A DNA stretch of 64,000 bases from Branchiostoma floridae (Eukaryota > Chordata > Leptocardii > Amphioxiformes > Branchiostomatidae), in NCBI RefSeq assembly GCF_000003815.2, contig NC_049987.1, positions 11,142,714-11,206,713 on the forward strand, in the 5' to 3' direction. The translations under genes were made by a program, and so were the position numbers. The notes beneath the pieces are model-generated. The model made no database searches and had not been told where the DNA came from. It saw only the letters and a program-made list of their open reading frames with translations. Positions 12,301 to 21,860 of this stretch are shown here, piece after piece (positions within the stretch are counted from its first letter, which is position 1; each line of letters starts with the position of its first letter).

Positions 12301-14531
12301 TTTCAATGCATCTTTAGACGGAAATCAAATACGGTACAATAAGAACCTACGCGACGTGGGTGTCCTTCAAGACCACTACAACCGAACCGTACCAGTCATT
12401 GGGAGTCGTCATGCAGGCCAATGAAGAGTCAGTCCTTGTGGATAACCTACAGGAGGGTCTGGACAAGATGCGTCAGGAGAGATATGCGCTGTTCGCTGAC
12501 AGTGCTGAACTGGATTATGTGGTAAGTTATGTTGTGTTGGAAATATTGTGGCGTCTTGTGTAGCGTCGTGTGTGATGGGTGTTGGGCGCGGAGCCTAGAG
12601 GTGCCGGCCTCGATACTCACTGTACCCCGAACGTTATGCCCTAGGGGAAAGGCACTTAACACGACTTTCCTAACTCCGCCTACATGTAAAAATGGGTACC
12701 TGACTTCGGTTGGGGAGGTAAATGAATATCATTTGCCTTCTGTCTGTACACTGTTGTGGCACTGTCAAAATACGTTACAAACTTGAGTGCAGTGCCACAT
12801 TTTCTCGTCTGCCCCAACACAAATTCAAAGAATATTCCATCCGACTTTTGTCAAGTTGTTTCATGTTCATGTTAAAAATTACATTATCTTAAAGAAAAGC
12901 TGATGATTACGAGTTTGTTTTCGTTTCTTGGAATCTGCAGGCTAGTCGTCAGCCCTGTGACCTGGAGACCATTGGACGGCTGTTCTGGCAAACTGGATAC
13001 GGGATGCTTCTCCCTAAAAACTCCAAGTACACCGTGGAGTTCAACCAAGCTATTGTCAGTGCAGAAGAACGCGGAGTTGTAGACGAATTGGACGTTAAAT
13101 GGTAGGAATTATTTTCTTCTTCAGAGTAACACTGAAACCGAATTAGCAGGAATCAAGCAGAACCAGCCGGAATGAAGTATTTGCATAATTTGTGCCACAT
13201 TCGGGGCCATTCGGGTGGGAATTCCAAATAGACCTTAACTCCTCTTCACACGAGAAGGAATGAGCCAAAATGCAGTCAGAATGAAAATTCTTTTCTATTC
13301 CAGGGAATTCGTATTGTATTCTAGAATGTCTCACTGCATTCCAGATATTCCTTTGGCCAAATTCGGGCAGCATTCGAAGTGGCTTGCCGTTTCGGTTGTC
13401 CATCGAATGAGCTAAGAATGTTTTGAGTAATTTTGGAATGCCGTAGAATGCGGTCATACTGCTGTTATAATAGTTGAAATACCCTTAGAATACTTGTTAG
13501 AATACACTTTGAATGCCGTTCGATATTTCTCCACTTCAAATGCAATTCGAAAATTTTTAGCATGTCAAAAACTTTCGAAAGTTTTTAGCATGTCAAAAAC
13601 TTTCGAAAGTTTTTAGCATGTCAAAAACTTTCGAAAGTTTTTAGCATGTCAAAAACTTTCGAAAGTTTTTAGCATGTCAAAAACTTTCGAGGCGGCCAAA
13701 AGAACGGGCACAAATATTTCGAATGCAGTGTGAATTTCTAGAAAACACTACGAATTCCCAGAAAAAGAAAAGAATTTTCATTCTGGCGGCATTTTGGCTC
13801 GTTCTTGCTCTAGTGTGAAGGGGCCTTAAATGTAAAAAGACACAATCACATTTTATAGTTTGTTGCGTTCACGTTAGATTCTTTGTGCACCCATTTATGA
13901 TGAGAATATTCAAGTATTAGGAATGTCTGGGTCACTAACATTACAGTTACTACTTTCTCGTTCAGGATCAAAAGCCAGGAGTGTTCGGGAACAGACCAGA
14001 CTGTGTTGGAATCCTCTGTGATCGGACTACAGGACATGTTGGGTGTGTTCGTGCTGGTGTATGGGGGCATGGCGTTGGCTCTCGTCGTGCTGATTGGTGA
14101 ATTCATCTACGCATGCGCCCAAGATGTGAAAAAGTCGGATCCCCATGTAGGGAGATATCATTCTATATGCACGTTTTCTGACTTGTTCCTTTACAAGTCA
14201 TATTGCTGTTAGCTAAAATTACCAAAAGCTTTGTCGTAGGACAAGTGAACTTTTAAAACACGTCTCAAAAATTCAATGCCTATCTCAGGTGTTTGTTTTA
14301 AATCTTATATCTGCCGTGACTGTCCTTACAAATTTCATATGATTATTCTGCTGATGATGCTGATAGTGAAATACCTCATAATTTATTTTTCAGAAGCCCA
14401 TGACAGTCAAGGAGGCGGTGAAGACACGTTTAAGAAGAATATTCTCTCGCCGGACGAAAAGCAGTGCCAAAGAGAAAGTCCATCCTTCAAACATCCAAAC
14501 GAACCGGGTCTTTATCGTTGACCTTGAGTAG
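3346..14531 (+). CDS. Ionotropic glutamate receptor subunit, complete, 19 exons, ~915 aa
   Basis: Exons: 3346-3427, 4843-4995, 5249-5307, 5825-6032, 6383-6520, 6837-6967, 7088-7255, 7611-7778, 8012-8116, 8261-8468, 8637-8779, 8904-9022, 9206-9325, 10013-10140, 10397-10530, 12318-12521, 12941-13101, 13966-14146, 14394-14531. All phases join. Domains: signal peptide (about 1-21), amino-terminal ligand-like domain (to about 404), S1, M1 (about 576-597), pore loop (about 620-640), M3 (about 648-670, with 'YTANLAAF'), S2, M4 (about 834-856), short basic tail. The ligand-clamping Arg is kept (about R536). The S2 acidic residue is Asp (about D749, 'FADS') rather than the AMPA/kainate Glu. The pore reads V-Q-L-G-P-E, with Gln at the Q/R site (about Q632). 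The M1-pore linker is very acidic. It forms a plasma-membrane cation channel. Class is uncertain; I suspect the non-vertebrate Epsilon group known from amphioxus. A polyadenylation signal lies at 15174-15179. Confidence 0.93.
3870..4085 (+). mobile_element. Decayed non-LTR retrotransposon (reverse transcriptase C-terminus)
   Basis: Conceptual translation gives 'PYLGVTLTTGLKW' and, after a deletion, 'RPNLEYAATVWDPYTKKDK' followed by 'LERVQNQAARR'. This order is typical of the C-terminal part of LINE reverse transcriptases. The segment between the two blocks is shortened and the ends are gone. It sits in intron 1 of the receptor in the sense direction. An overlapping reading frame starting at 3989 is in the wrong frame and is not a gene. 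Confidence 0.8.
9530..9745 (-). repeat. tRNA-derived SINE, reverse orientation
   Basis: Read on the - strand it has a B-box-like 'gttcgaatcct', then 'ccttgggcaaggcattttac', 'acgactttcct' and 'gggtgaaaatgagtacct'. This is the block order of the family at 12565, 27175 and 63196. It lies in the intron between the M1 and pore exons. Its upstream boundary is not clear. Confidence 0.6.
10731..11986 (-). mobile_element. Tc1/mariner element, 1256 bp, with broken transposase
   Basis: Both ends start CACTC(A/G)GCACAAAAAGTTTGG and remain similar for about 205 bp as terminal inverted repeats. TA dinucleotides flank the element exactly (10729-10730 and 11987-11988), the expected Tc1/mariner target duplication. 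On the - strand, remnants of the DDE transposase are visible: 'MVWGGI' and 'RYRDTILHP' near 11545-11450, then 'ILQDYNTSPH' near 11400. Upstream pieces around 11560-11650 are in other frames, so the gene is dead. It occupies most of the intron between the M3 and S2 exons of the receptor. Confidence 0.9.
12565..12725 (+). repeat. tRNA-derived SINE copy
   Basis: The stretch has a degenerate tRNA-like head, then 'ggggaaaggcacttaacac', 'gactttcctaactccgcct', 'gtaaaaatgggtacctgact' and 'tcggttgggga'. It lies in the intron before exon 12941-13101. The matching intron of the first receptor retains related sequence at 1-85. Confidence 0.55.
13129..13829. mobile_element. Non-autonomous inverted-repeat element (MITE) of ~700 bp with palindromic core array
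   Basis: Inverted arms of about 75 bp meet across the element: left 'gagccaaaatg' and 'cagaatgaaaattctttt' near 13262-13300, right the mirrored 'aaaagaattttcattctg' and 'cattttggctc' near 13765-13802. The outer edge reads 'cttcacac' and, on the right, 'gtgtgaagg'. The same intron in the first receptor (455-708) passes straight from 'cagagtaa' to 'gtaaaaagac', so the insertion lies between about 13129 and 13829. The region before 13231 is not covered by the arms and may be part of the element or a second insertion. There is no coding capacity. The superfamily is uncertain. Confidence 0.7.
13561..13690. repeat. 28-bp tandem repeat built on a 20-bp perfect palindrome (4.6 copies)
   Basis: The unit is 'catgtc', then AAAAACTTTCGAAAGTTTTT, then 'ag'. 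Four units are complete and identical, followed by a partial one. The 20-base core is its own reverse complement, centred on TTCGAA. The array is at the heart of the inverted-repeat element at 13129-13829. It has no spacers, so it is not a CRISPR array. Confidence 0.95.
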
Positions 14532-15480
14532 ATTCCAGATTGACCTTGCAGAAGAAGTGTATTTTGAGAATCAGAGATTATACTAATTCTTTATGGACTG
14601 TTTATTTGGAATATCTTATATGGAAGATTGTAGGGCAACGTATCTTCCAAGGAAGGGGCAGTAAAGAGATCGCTCCTAAATAGTCAATGTAAAATCGTAA
14701 TGGCAATATTGCCATGCTGTCATGTGTTTTTATTCCGCATAACGGCGCTCTTGACACGTGTCAAACTCAGCATCAATGTGTTTGGTGTGATGTATTGCAG
14801 CAAAGCGGAGATGGGTAATATACAAGACAGGAAACACATTTAGGAAATAATACTCTATGACTTTCATGATGATGATACATGGTTTCTTATATCCCTAGAT
14901 ACCCAGCGCAGCGTTATCTTGCGTCATGTAGCTACTGAAATTGACCTGATTTGTTTTGAACATCGTGTTGATCCTAGTTGAGCCTTCTTCATGTTGCCTA
15001 GTTTATCTCTTTCGAGACCAATACTCCGTGTGACCATAACAGAGAATACCAAAAGACAAAGTACTGATTTAGTCATCCACCTTTCAAACATTCACGGGTC
15101 TTGGGTAGATGCATGTAGCACCTCCTGTTCATACAATAGCGATATACTTCTTCAATGTGTTTATTACAACTAAAATAAAGTGAATATAGACGAACAAAAG
15201 TTGTTTTCTTGTCGTTCTGAACCTCTTTATAATGTCATCATCCCACAATTAAACGTCTGCCTTCTGATTTTTGGAAATATACACGATTACACTGCCTATC
15301 TCTAACGTTGGACACAATCCACGCCGCCAGAGTTTGTCGTGTGACGTCTTCATAAATCACGTGACCCTTTCTAGCAAAACCTGTCGGACCGGTGACCACG
15401 TAACTTCTGAGGGATACATAGCCTCCTCGGTTAGTCTCAAACGCAACTGTTACATCAAGTCGCTATAAAATACCCCTTCG
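14532..15480. other. Duplicated downstream flank of the second receptor (3'UTR and promoter-like end)
   Basis: It aligns with 1523-3160 and lacks the Harbinger-like insertion. A polyadenylation signal AATAAA is at 15174-15179; the first receptor's flank has no exact match there. The right end corresponds to the promoter of a following receptor gene, but none follows (see 15350-15470). No reading frame here looks real. Confidence 0.7.
15350..15470 (+). promoter_or_regulatory. Orphan duplicate of the receptor promoter (E-box plus TATA box)
   Basis: CACGTG lies at 15358-15363 within 'aatcacgtgaccctttctag', then 'ggtgaccacgtaacttct', 'ggttagtctc' and 'aagtcgctataaaa' (TATAAAA at 15464-15470). 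This is collinear with the promoter block of the complete receptor (3021-3175), yet no receptor exon follows within the next 11 kb. It is either a leftover of a lost third copy or drives an unrecognised transcript. Confidence 0.5.
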
Positions 15481-18115
15481 TGAGTGAGAGCCAGGACTTT
15501 CCACAGCTTTTTCAAGGTACTGAGTAGTTACTTAAAGTAGATAAGTCGCTTTTGGCAGCTCAAGCTTGGAAAAACAAGGTATGCTATCCATGCAGTAATG
15601 ATTGCTTTGTTGACATTGTTCAGTTGTGATTCTTTAATCCGGAGTTCGATTGTTTGTTTTATTTCAGCTTATACTATACTATAGTGTCATGTCTAAAATA
15701 CGTTATAGATATTATGTATCTAACAGTATAAGTGTCGTCTGACAAATTTTGATTTGTCTGAATGAGAAACGGTTTTAGCGAATAACTTATTAACAGCCCC
15801 CCTCCCCAAGATAGCTGGCACTTCAACTGAACCTTTAAGTTAGTTTTCTCATACTCCGAGAATTGTTTGAAACTAAAAGTACATACATGATACCAAGCAT
15901 ACCCCAACTGTGTTTTACCTTGCACTATGCACGTATACTATATAATAACGTGCCTGGCATACGTTCAGAAGCCATGTCAAACAGGGCAGTGCATGCCCCG
16001 GGCGATGACCTTTCCGTTGATGCTTGCCTACTCTGCACAGTCATCTTCCGTAGCCAACATTACTTACACTTGAATCGAACTGTTAGACTGTTGACGCACG
16101 AAAAGATGCCTTTCGAATTTCATGACTTGCTTTTAAAGTTAAATTTTTATCAGACAATAACAGTACAATTCTATAATACAATACATACCATGGTTACAAA
16201 ATGTAACCATTTTAGTTGATAACGTTATATTGTAACGTTTGACTTTGACTACATTTGTGCTAACATTTGGCTAAACAGCGATTCTTTATGTGGCCCTTGT
16301 CGTGCTTTAATGCAATAAGAGAAAGAGTGATTACAAGATCCATACGATATATCTCTCACACAGACTGAATTAAAGTCCAAGTTTATTTTATTCCTGTCCT
16401 GTCCTTCGTGCAACATTCCGTTGATGAGACATTTAACAGAAGAAGCGTTTGTTTTTAGTATTCAGATGTGGGTTTGTCCGTTTGATAGAGTTTGTTGTTC
16501 TTGATCGTGTTTGATACAGACTACTCTTTGACTGGATGGTAAGTTGGTTGTACAATGTTTTCTACACTACAGTGTCAATGCCTCTGTTGACTCTAAATTT
16601 TACATAAAATGGTGCAATTTTGTTGTTTGTTAAGGACTTGTGGCAGCCCGGCGTCTGAAACCACCACAAAGATAATAGCACGCGTGGTACGTCTAACGAT
16701 TGGTAATTCCGTTTTCGTAACTCAAGGTCATCAACTTACCGTCCCTTTTTGGTGTTCTGAACCCCATCTTAAGTTGATGGTAAAACAGTTCTCCTTGGAA
16801 GGGGGTATTACAGTCGCTGCTTTAAGAGAGCATCACCTCGGGTATGATAAAAGAAACCATTTGACGTGCAGAATGTATATAAGGCATACCTTGATATTAG
16901 CCAACAACGCGATTTCCAGAGATATTGATTATGATACTAGCTAGCTGCTCTAAAGAGTGATTTTGACGGCCAAAGCACGGATTTTCTTCAAATCTCCAAG
17001 TCCCGCTGCACAGCAAAGGAATCAGTGCGTGAGAAAGCTATGAATACATGATGTGAGACCTAAGATACAGAAATCATCGCTAGGCACTCTCCAACATATG
17101 AGAACGGTCTTAATGGAGAATGTATCATAAAGACAACTTGATTCCTGACGACAGAGTAAGTTCTATTTTCGTAACTTCCTCAGAAAAGGCTGAAATAGAT
17201 AAGTCCAATTACAACACGCGGACTGGCACAAGAAAAGAAATAGCTTACTTTGACTATGTACTTTGTTCTCGCCCTTTTCTCGGTTTTATCTTGTACGTGA
17301 AGTATTAGTGTTGTCAGGCGGCTGTTCCTTAGCCGCATTCACATAAATATCATAGTTCGATTCCTGAATTGTACGAATATATCTGTCAACATCCTTGGCA
17401 TTCAATTGTCGAAGACCGGCGGGAAACACATTGGAGCCGGACACGAGATGTGCTAGAAATACCAGAGGGCGTTGGGTCTATGCCAAACGTACATATAACA
17501 TTTCAGAAGGCGCAAGAAGCGGGGAATTGGAATCACTCTGTAACACCTTGAAGTCGTCTTCGCCAGGCCCAAGACACCGGTGGAGACAGGCCCTATGATC
17601 CCACATGCAAATTGGCCTAGAGCAGGTTCCCCACTGTGACATATTGCCAATCTATATTCCGCGAGAACTTTGCATTCTATGAGTATCAATCTTCTCAGAT
17701 ACTTTGCATTCAACTTGTTTAAGCTTCTGTATTGTAAGGGCAAGCCGAAAAGCGTATTTGGTAATTTAAAGCAAATTACTTCAATATTAGATACCAACGT
17801 TCCTTTATACACAGCCGAGTGTTTCATCCAAGAAGACGTTTTGGTGATTCACAGTGTGCTAACTTCCGCAGGGCCTACTACTTCCATTTGAATAGACCGT
17901 AGTTGTGTACCAAGAATTTCGTAATTCAGTGACTTAACAAACCTGATGGCACTATTCACGAATCACTACAATGGCGTTGGCAAATGCAACTTGGATAAGC
18001 ATTGATATATAAGGAAAATCGAAATTCTATAGGATAAAGTTGATATTGTACACTTTAAAGACAAAGAAAGGTCCAGACTCTCTGGAGTTTTGGTCTGCTG
18101 TGAATAGGACATATT
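15481..18115. other. Intergenic DNA, no gene recognised
   Basis: Reading frames of up to about 124 codons occur (for example 16609-16944 on + and 17453-17827 on -). Neither their composition nor motifs match a family I know, and no consistent splice chain links them. I see no RNA gene and no clear repeat ends. Confidence 0.5.
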
Positions 18116-18119
18116 GTTT

Positions 18120-18302
18120 ATCTAAAAAAAATTATAATTTAGACATTGCGTAATACGTACAAGTATGACTTAGAAGACAAAAGAACACACGAAGAAAACA
18201 CGTAAGAAAATTCGTTCTTTATCTTTGAAATTCGTTGAGTATCTTTCAAACCCCGCAGTGCCGCGTCGGTGCCACAAGTGCCGTGAGATACCACCTTAAC
18301 CT
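18120..18302 (-). repeat. Half-copy of the 19336-19594 inverted-repeat element, opposite orientation
   Basis: Read on the - strand, this segment matches 19336-19510 over about 175 bp, including the terminal 'ggtggtatctcac', 'cactgcgggg' and the inner 'gtcttctaagtcatactt'. The other terminus is missing, so it is truncated. Together with the 19336 copy it forms inverted arms about 1 kb apart. Confidence 0.75.
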
Positions 18303-19335
18303 TAAGAGAACCCCGGCCCTTAACTTGTCAGGTGTTAGTAATGACCAGGACTCTCGCCTTCACCTTAAACATTCCCTACAGGGCAGGATTGCATTTCCCC
18401 AAAATTGACCCTTGCGGGGGAAATGGAATCAACGATTCAGGCTTGACTCTTGTTTTATATATCAAACGTAGAAGATTTGACACCTAAGGAATGAAATAGG
18501 TCTCTCATATAATGAAATCGAAAAAATTATTCTTGCAGCGAACTTGGGTAGGAGACAGGGCAAGGTAAAGAAATAAGATGGAGTTCTCAAGACTTGCCTA
18601 CTATGATTTTATATGGGTCACTGCAGCTGATACGTTAATACATTTTGGTAAATATAATTTGTCCTTGTGTGGGGAGTTTCTGTAGTAAAATTCTGCTTCA
18701 TATTTAAAGACATAGTTAAGCGAACAACACAATTTGCTTCATTGTAGAATCCCTTATCTTAAATTTCTTTTAGAATCAAAATCTTACGATTATTGGTATG
18801 CTTCACTACAGGAATATGTGGCATGTATCCGGTAGAATATGGTTAGAAATAGACTACTTAGTATACCCGAGGGGGGTGGGGTGGAATAGGTAGTCTTTGA
18901 TCTTAGAATTGATTAGAGTGGCCCCACTGATCGGTGACCTCAATTGACCTTCCATGATGGCTTCTATATAGTTTCTACATATATTATATAGTTTCTACAT
19001 CGGAACAATTGTAACACTAAGATTAGTCGTACGCGTACCTATCTTACCTGTTCTACGCAACGTACCCTAATTAGAATTGGCAATATAATTGCATTACACT
19101 TCAATGTACAATTCGCACGACGTGCATAAATGTTTAACGTTAGTTATATAAAGTTGTATACACTGATGCTTGTAGACAGCCAATTATCAAGACGTATACG
19201 GTATGCTATGTTCGTCCCCAAGCAAATTACGACGAAAGTTTACAACCAACCGAGTCCCTATATGTGAATAAAACCGTTGCATATTTCTATAAATACATAA
19301 CATGTTAGCCTCTTGGAATCACACATGTCGGCGCC

Positions 19336-19594
19336 TGTTAAAGGTGGTATCTCACTGCACTTGGGGCACCGGTGTGGCACTGCGGGGTTGGAAAGATTAC
19401 TCAACGAAATTCAAAGATAAAGAACGATTTTTTACGTTTTGTGTATTCTGTTGTCTTCTAAGTCATACTTTTACGTCTACGCAATAAGTAAATTATTTTT
19501 TTAAAATCGGCGAAAATGACACAACAGTGCTGCAGCGAATGAACCCCGCAGTGCCACACTGGTTCCCCAAGTGCAGTGAGATACCACCTTAACA
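19336..19594. mobile_element. MITE of ~259 bp with ~55-bp inverted repeats at TTAA
   Basis: The left end reads TTAA then 'aggtggtatctcactgcact'. The right end is its mirror, 'agtgcagtgagataccacc' then TTAA. Both arms also share 'tgtggcactgcggggtt'. TTAA at both ends is the target preferred by piggyBac-type elements, so that superfamily is possible. There is no coding capacity. Confidence 0.7.
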
Positions 19595-19962
19595 AAGCGA
19601 GCCTCGTTGTTCATCAGGTCCGGGATCGATGTCGCTTTGATGTCATGGAGCGTTCCCACGGGAAGATACACGCCGTCTTTGAAGTTTGATAGCGGCCGTA
19701 ATTACAGCTTTTGTCATCTCCAGTTTGCGTCCAATGTTGCTCGTATAGAAGCTCTAGACGAGGAATTGAATCCTCCCACAAGGCTTTAATGTGGCAGTTT
19801 GGGAGTTGATGGGTTGAGTGAGGGCAGGATGATGTTGGCTAGCGCCTGCAAACATGTTGTAAATGTGATGTGAAGGTCCTGGTCAAGTGCAAGGACAAAG
19901 CTCCTGACATAGTGGCTGTGCGGGCATGCTGTAGTGATTCCCTAACTACCTTTACATGGTGT
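19595..19962. other. Spacer with a possible decayed exon on the - strand
   Basis: On the - strand about 19595-19695 reads 'FKDGVYLPVGTLHDIKATS', open for about 30 residues before a stop. It loosely recalls the 'dG-xx-LPxGT' stretch of cytochrome P450 proteins. No heme-binding Cys motif or splice chain is visible, so I treat it as at most a relic. Confidence 0.2.
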
Positions 19963-21034
19963 CTTAAGCCCCGGTCACAAAGCGCGTACGATTCATTGCG
20001 ATTCCTTCCGATGCGCAGGATAAGCGCAGTGCGTCGTAAGTCGGGGGAGAATCGGAAGCAATGGTTTAAGTATATAAAGCCGTGGTCACAAAGCGCGTAG
20101 TGCATCGTACGATGAGGTCATAAGAGCGTGCCTGCGTCAATCGCAGTGAATCATAGTAAATCGGGGAGCGTCGTATGGCGAAAAATAGAGCTGAAATGGA
20201 TTTTGAACATGTTCAAAATTTCGCTATCGTCGTAAGCTTTTATTTGCCCCCATAGCAGACTTCATTACGGCAAATTTTGTCTACTGATGAGGTTATAGAT
20301 TTGTGAATTGTTAGCATGTTGTGATGGTTTCAGTTTTCCCTGATATTGTCGATATTGACGAAAAGGGAAAATATATCAGTCGCAACTGCCACAATCGCAA
20401 CCAGAGAACAGCGCGCCCCGCGCAGGTGATGCAGACAATTGTTTGATCGCTTTATGCACGTGAGTTTATAATTAGATCAAATCTCAGCTCTCGTCGGTCT
20501 TGGGTCAGTTTGCCATAATCGTAATAACCATGGGGACAACTCGAACATAAAGGCAGGCTCTATGAGTCGGAAATATATATGATATAATGCTTATGATATG
20601 ATTTTTGTATGATGGCATCTTTTTGTTGATAGCATATCATGATACGATCTTCGAAAGAGCCTGACACGTATAGCCGGCAAACAGGCCGAGATAACCATAC
20701 CAGTACTCACGCTTGATTTGAACTTTTGCTTGTAATACTCTTGTTGTCATGGTGTTTTTTAAATTTATTTTTACAGTTAAAGATATTATAGGAAAGTATT
20801 CAACAGCTATGTCCACATTTTGTTGGTTAAAGAAGCACAAAAGCGGTCAGACGGCTATACAGAAGAGACACAAGTGAAAAATCGTGCGACGCTGGAAAAA
20901 ATTTTGAACATCATCCGATGCGTTGCGATGGCTTACGATGCTTACGATTTTGTTGCGATGTGCTGCGCTCATCGTACGATATGCGGAAAAGTCCATCGCA
21001 AGGAATCGTACGCGCTTTGTGACCGGGGCTTAAG
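19963..21034. mobile_element. Inverted-repeat DNA element of ~1.07 kb (termini CCCCGGTCACAAAGCGCG)
   Basis: The left end, 'cttaagccccggtcacaaag' then 'cgcgtacgattc', is mirrored exactly at 21003-21034. The sequence CTTAAG borders both sides; it is palindromic, so target duplication and terminus cannot be separated. A second partial copy of the terminus, 'gtggtcacaaagcgcgtag', sits inside near 20083-20101, pointing to a nested or duplicated end. 'Catcgtacgat' words recur throughout. No transposase is visible. Short frames at 19839-20105 are artefacts of the repeat. Confidence 0.8.
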
Positions 21035-21380
21035 GGCGAGGTCACACAGGTCGTGCGATCATCGTACGATTTTGATGCGGTAGGGTTTTCAAGTAGGCTT
21101 TGTAAGAACCAACCACAGACAAGGATTCAAGACATTTTGCATGGTAATCCAATTATTCAGGTTAACGGTTACACAAATAAATTTAAGGTCACTCTGTGTG
21201 TAACCTTCTATTTTATACTGCGTATATCATACAAAATATAAACGTGTCGGACTGGGAAGACAGCAAAACACAAAAGTGTAAAACGATTTTTCTTTTTTTC
21301 TTTACAATTCAATGAGTGCTCTGTCAAATTTTAGACCGCAGATAGAGAGAACGCGGTGACAGCGCTGTCCTAGTTGACTG

Positions 21381-21586
21381 AGGCCTACGTCACATTTGGT
21401 ATACCTGGGGCCTGGCCGGGCTGTTTACGAAAATGAAGAATTGAAATGTTTATGCCAATAAATATACACAGTTAATGCTGTTGAATTACTTTTGTTCCAT
21501 TTGAGGGTTTTCTTGTCTTTTATATTGTACTTTTCGTTTCCCAAAACTGCTCGACTGGGCCCCTTGTGAAAATGTGACGTCAGCCT
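21381..21586. mobile_element. Possible small MITE, ~206 bp
   Basis: The left end 'aggcctacgtcacattt' is mirrored by 'aaatgtgacgtcagcct' on the right, with 'ggggcc' words further in on both sides. Flanking target duplication is not evident, so the boundaries are tentative. Confidence 0.5.
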
Positions 21587-21639
21587 AACCAGTTGAACAT
21601 GCATGTCACACTACCTGGATGGACACGGCGAACGTTACC

Positions 21640-21860
21640 TAATGTTACTTGAAAGCCTCACCCAGTGCCAGGGCAGAATTACATTCCTTCCACCCACAAC
21701 CTAGTTCCTCCAGGAATAAACCACTTTGCTCGCTACAGCCACCTAATCAAGCTGGTCCCACTGAGCTATCGGGTCCGTGCTGTAAGATTCACCCCGCTCA
21801 CCTTAGTAATAAATCCTCAGGTTTTGGTCGATTGAGCTACATTTGGGCTTCCAGGTAAAA
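21640..21860 (-). repeat. Possible tRNA-like SINE remnant
   Basis: On the - strand 'gatagctcagtgggaccagc' resembles a tRNA A-box, and 'tgtagctcaatcgacc' occurs about 65 bases upstream of it. No convincing B-box or tail is seen. The call rests on these words alone. Confidence 0.25.

Noticed and set aside
13561-13690. Regular 28-bp repeats that look like a CRISPR array
   Set aside because: There are no spacers between units, each unit is wholly palindromic, no cas genes are present and the surrounding DNA is animal.
16609-16944. A 111-codon frame on + after the orphan promoter
   Set aside because: It has no receptor-like motif and no splice link to the promoter; not supported as a gene.
17453-17827. 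A 124-codon frame on -
   Set aside because: No recognisable motif and composition looks random.
19595-19695. Cytochrome P450 exon on -
   Set aside because: One loosely similar stretch ('DGVYLPVGT') with a stop upstream and no heme motif; kept only as a low-confidence relic.
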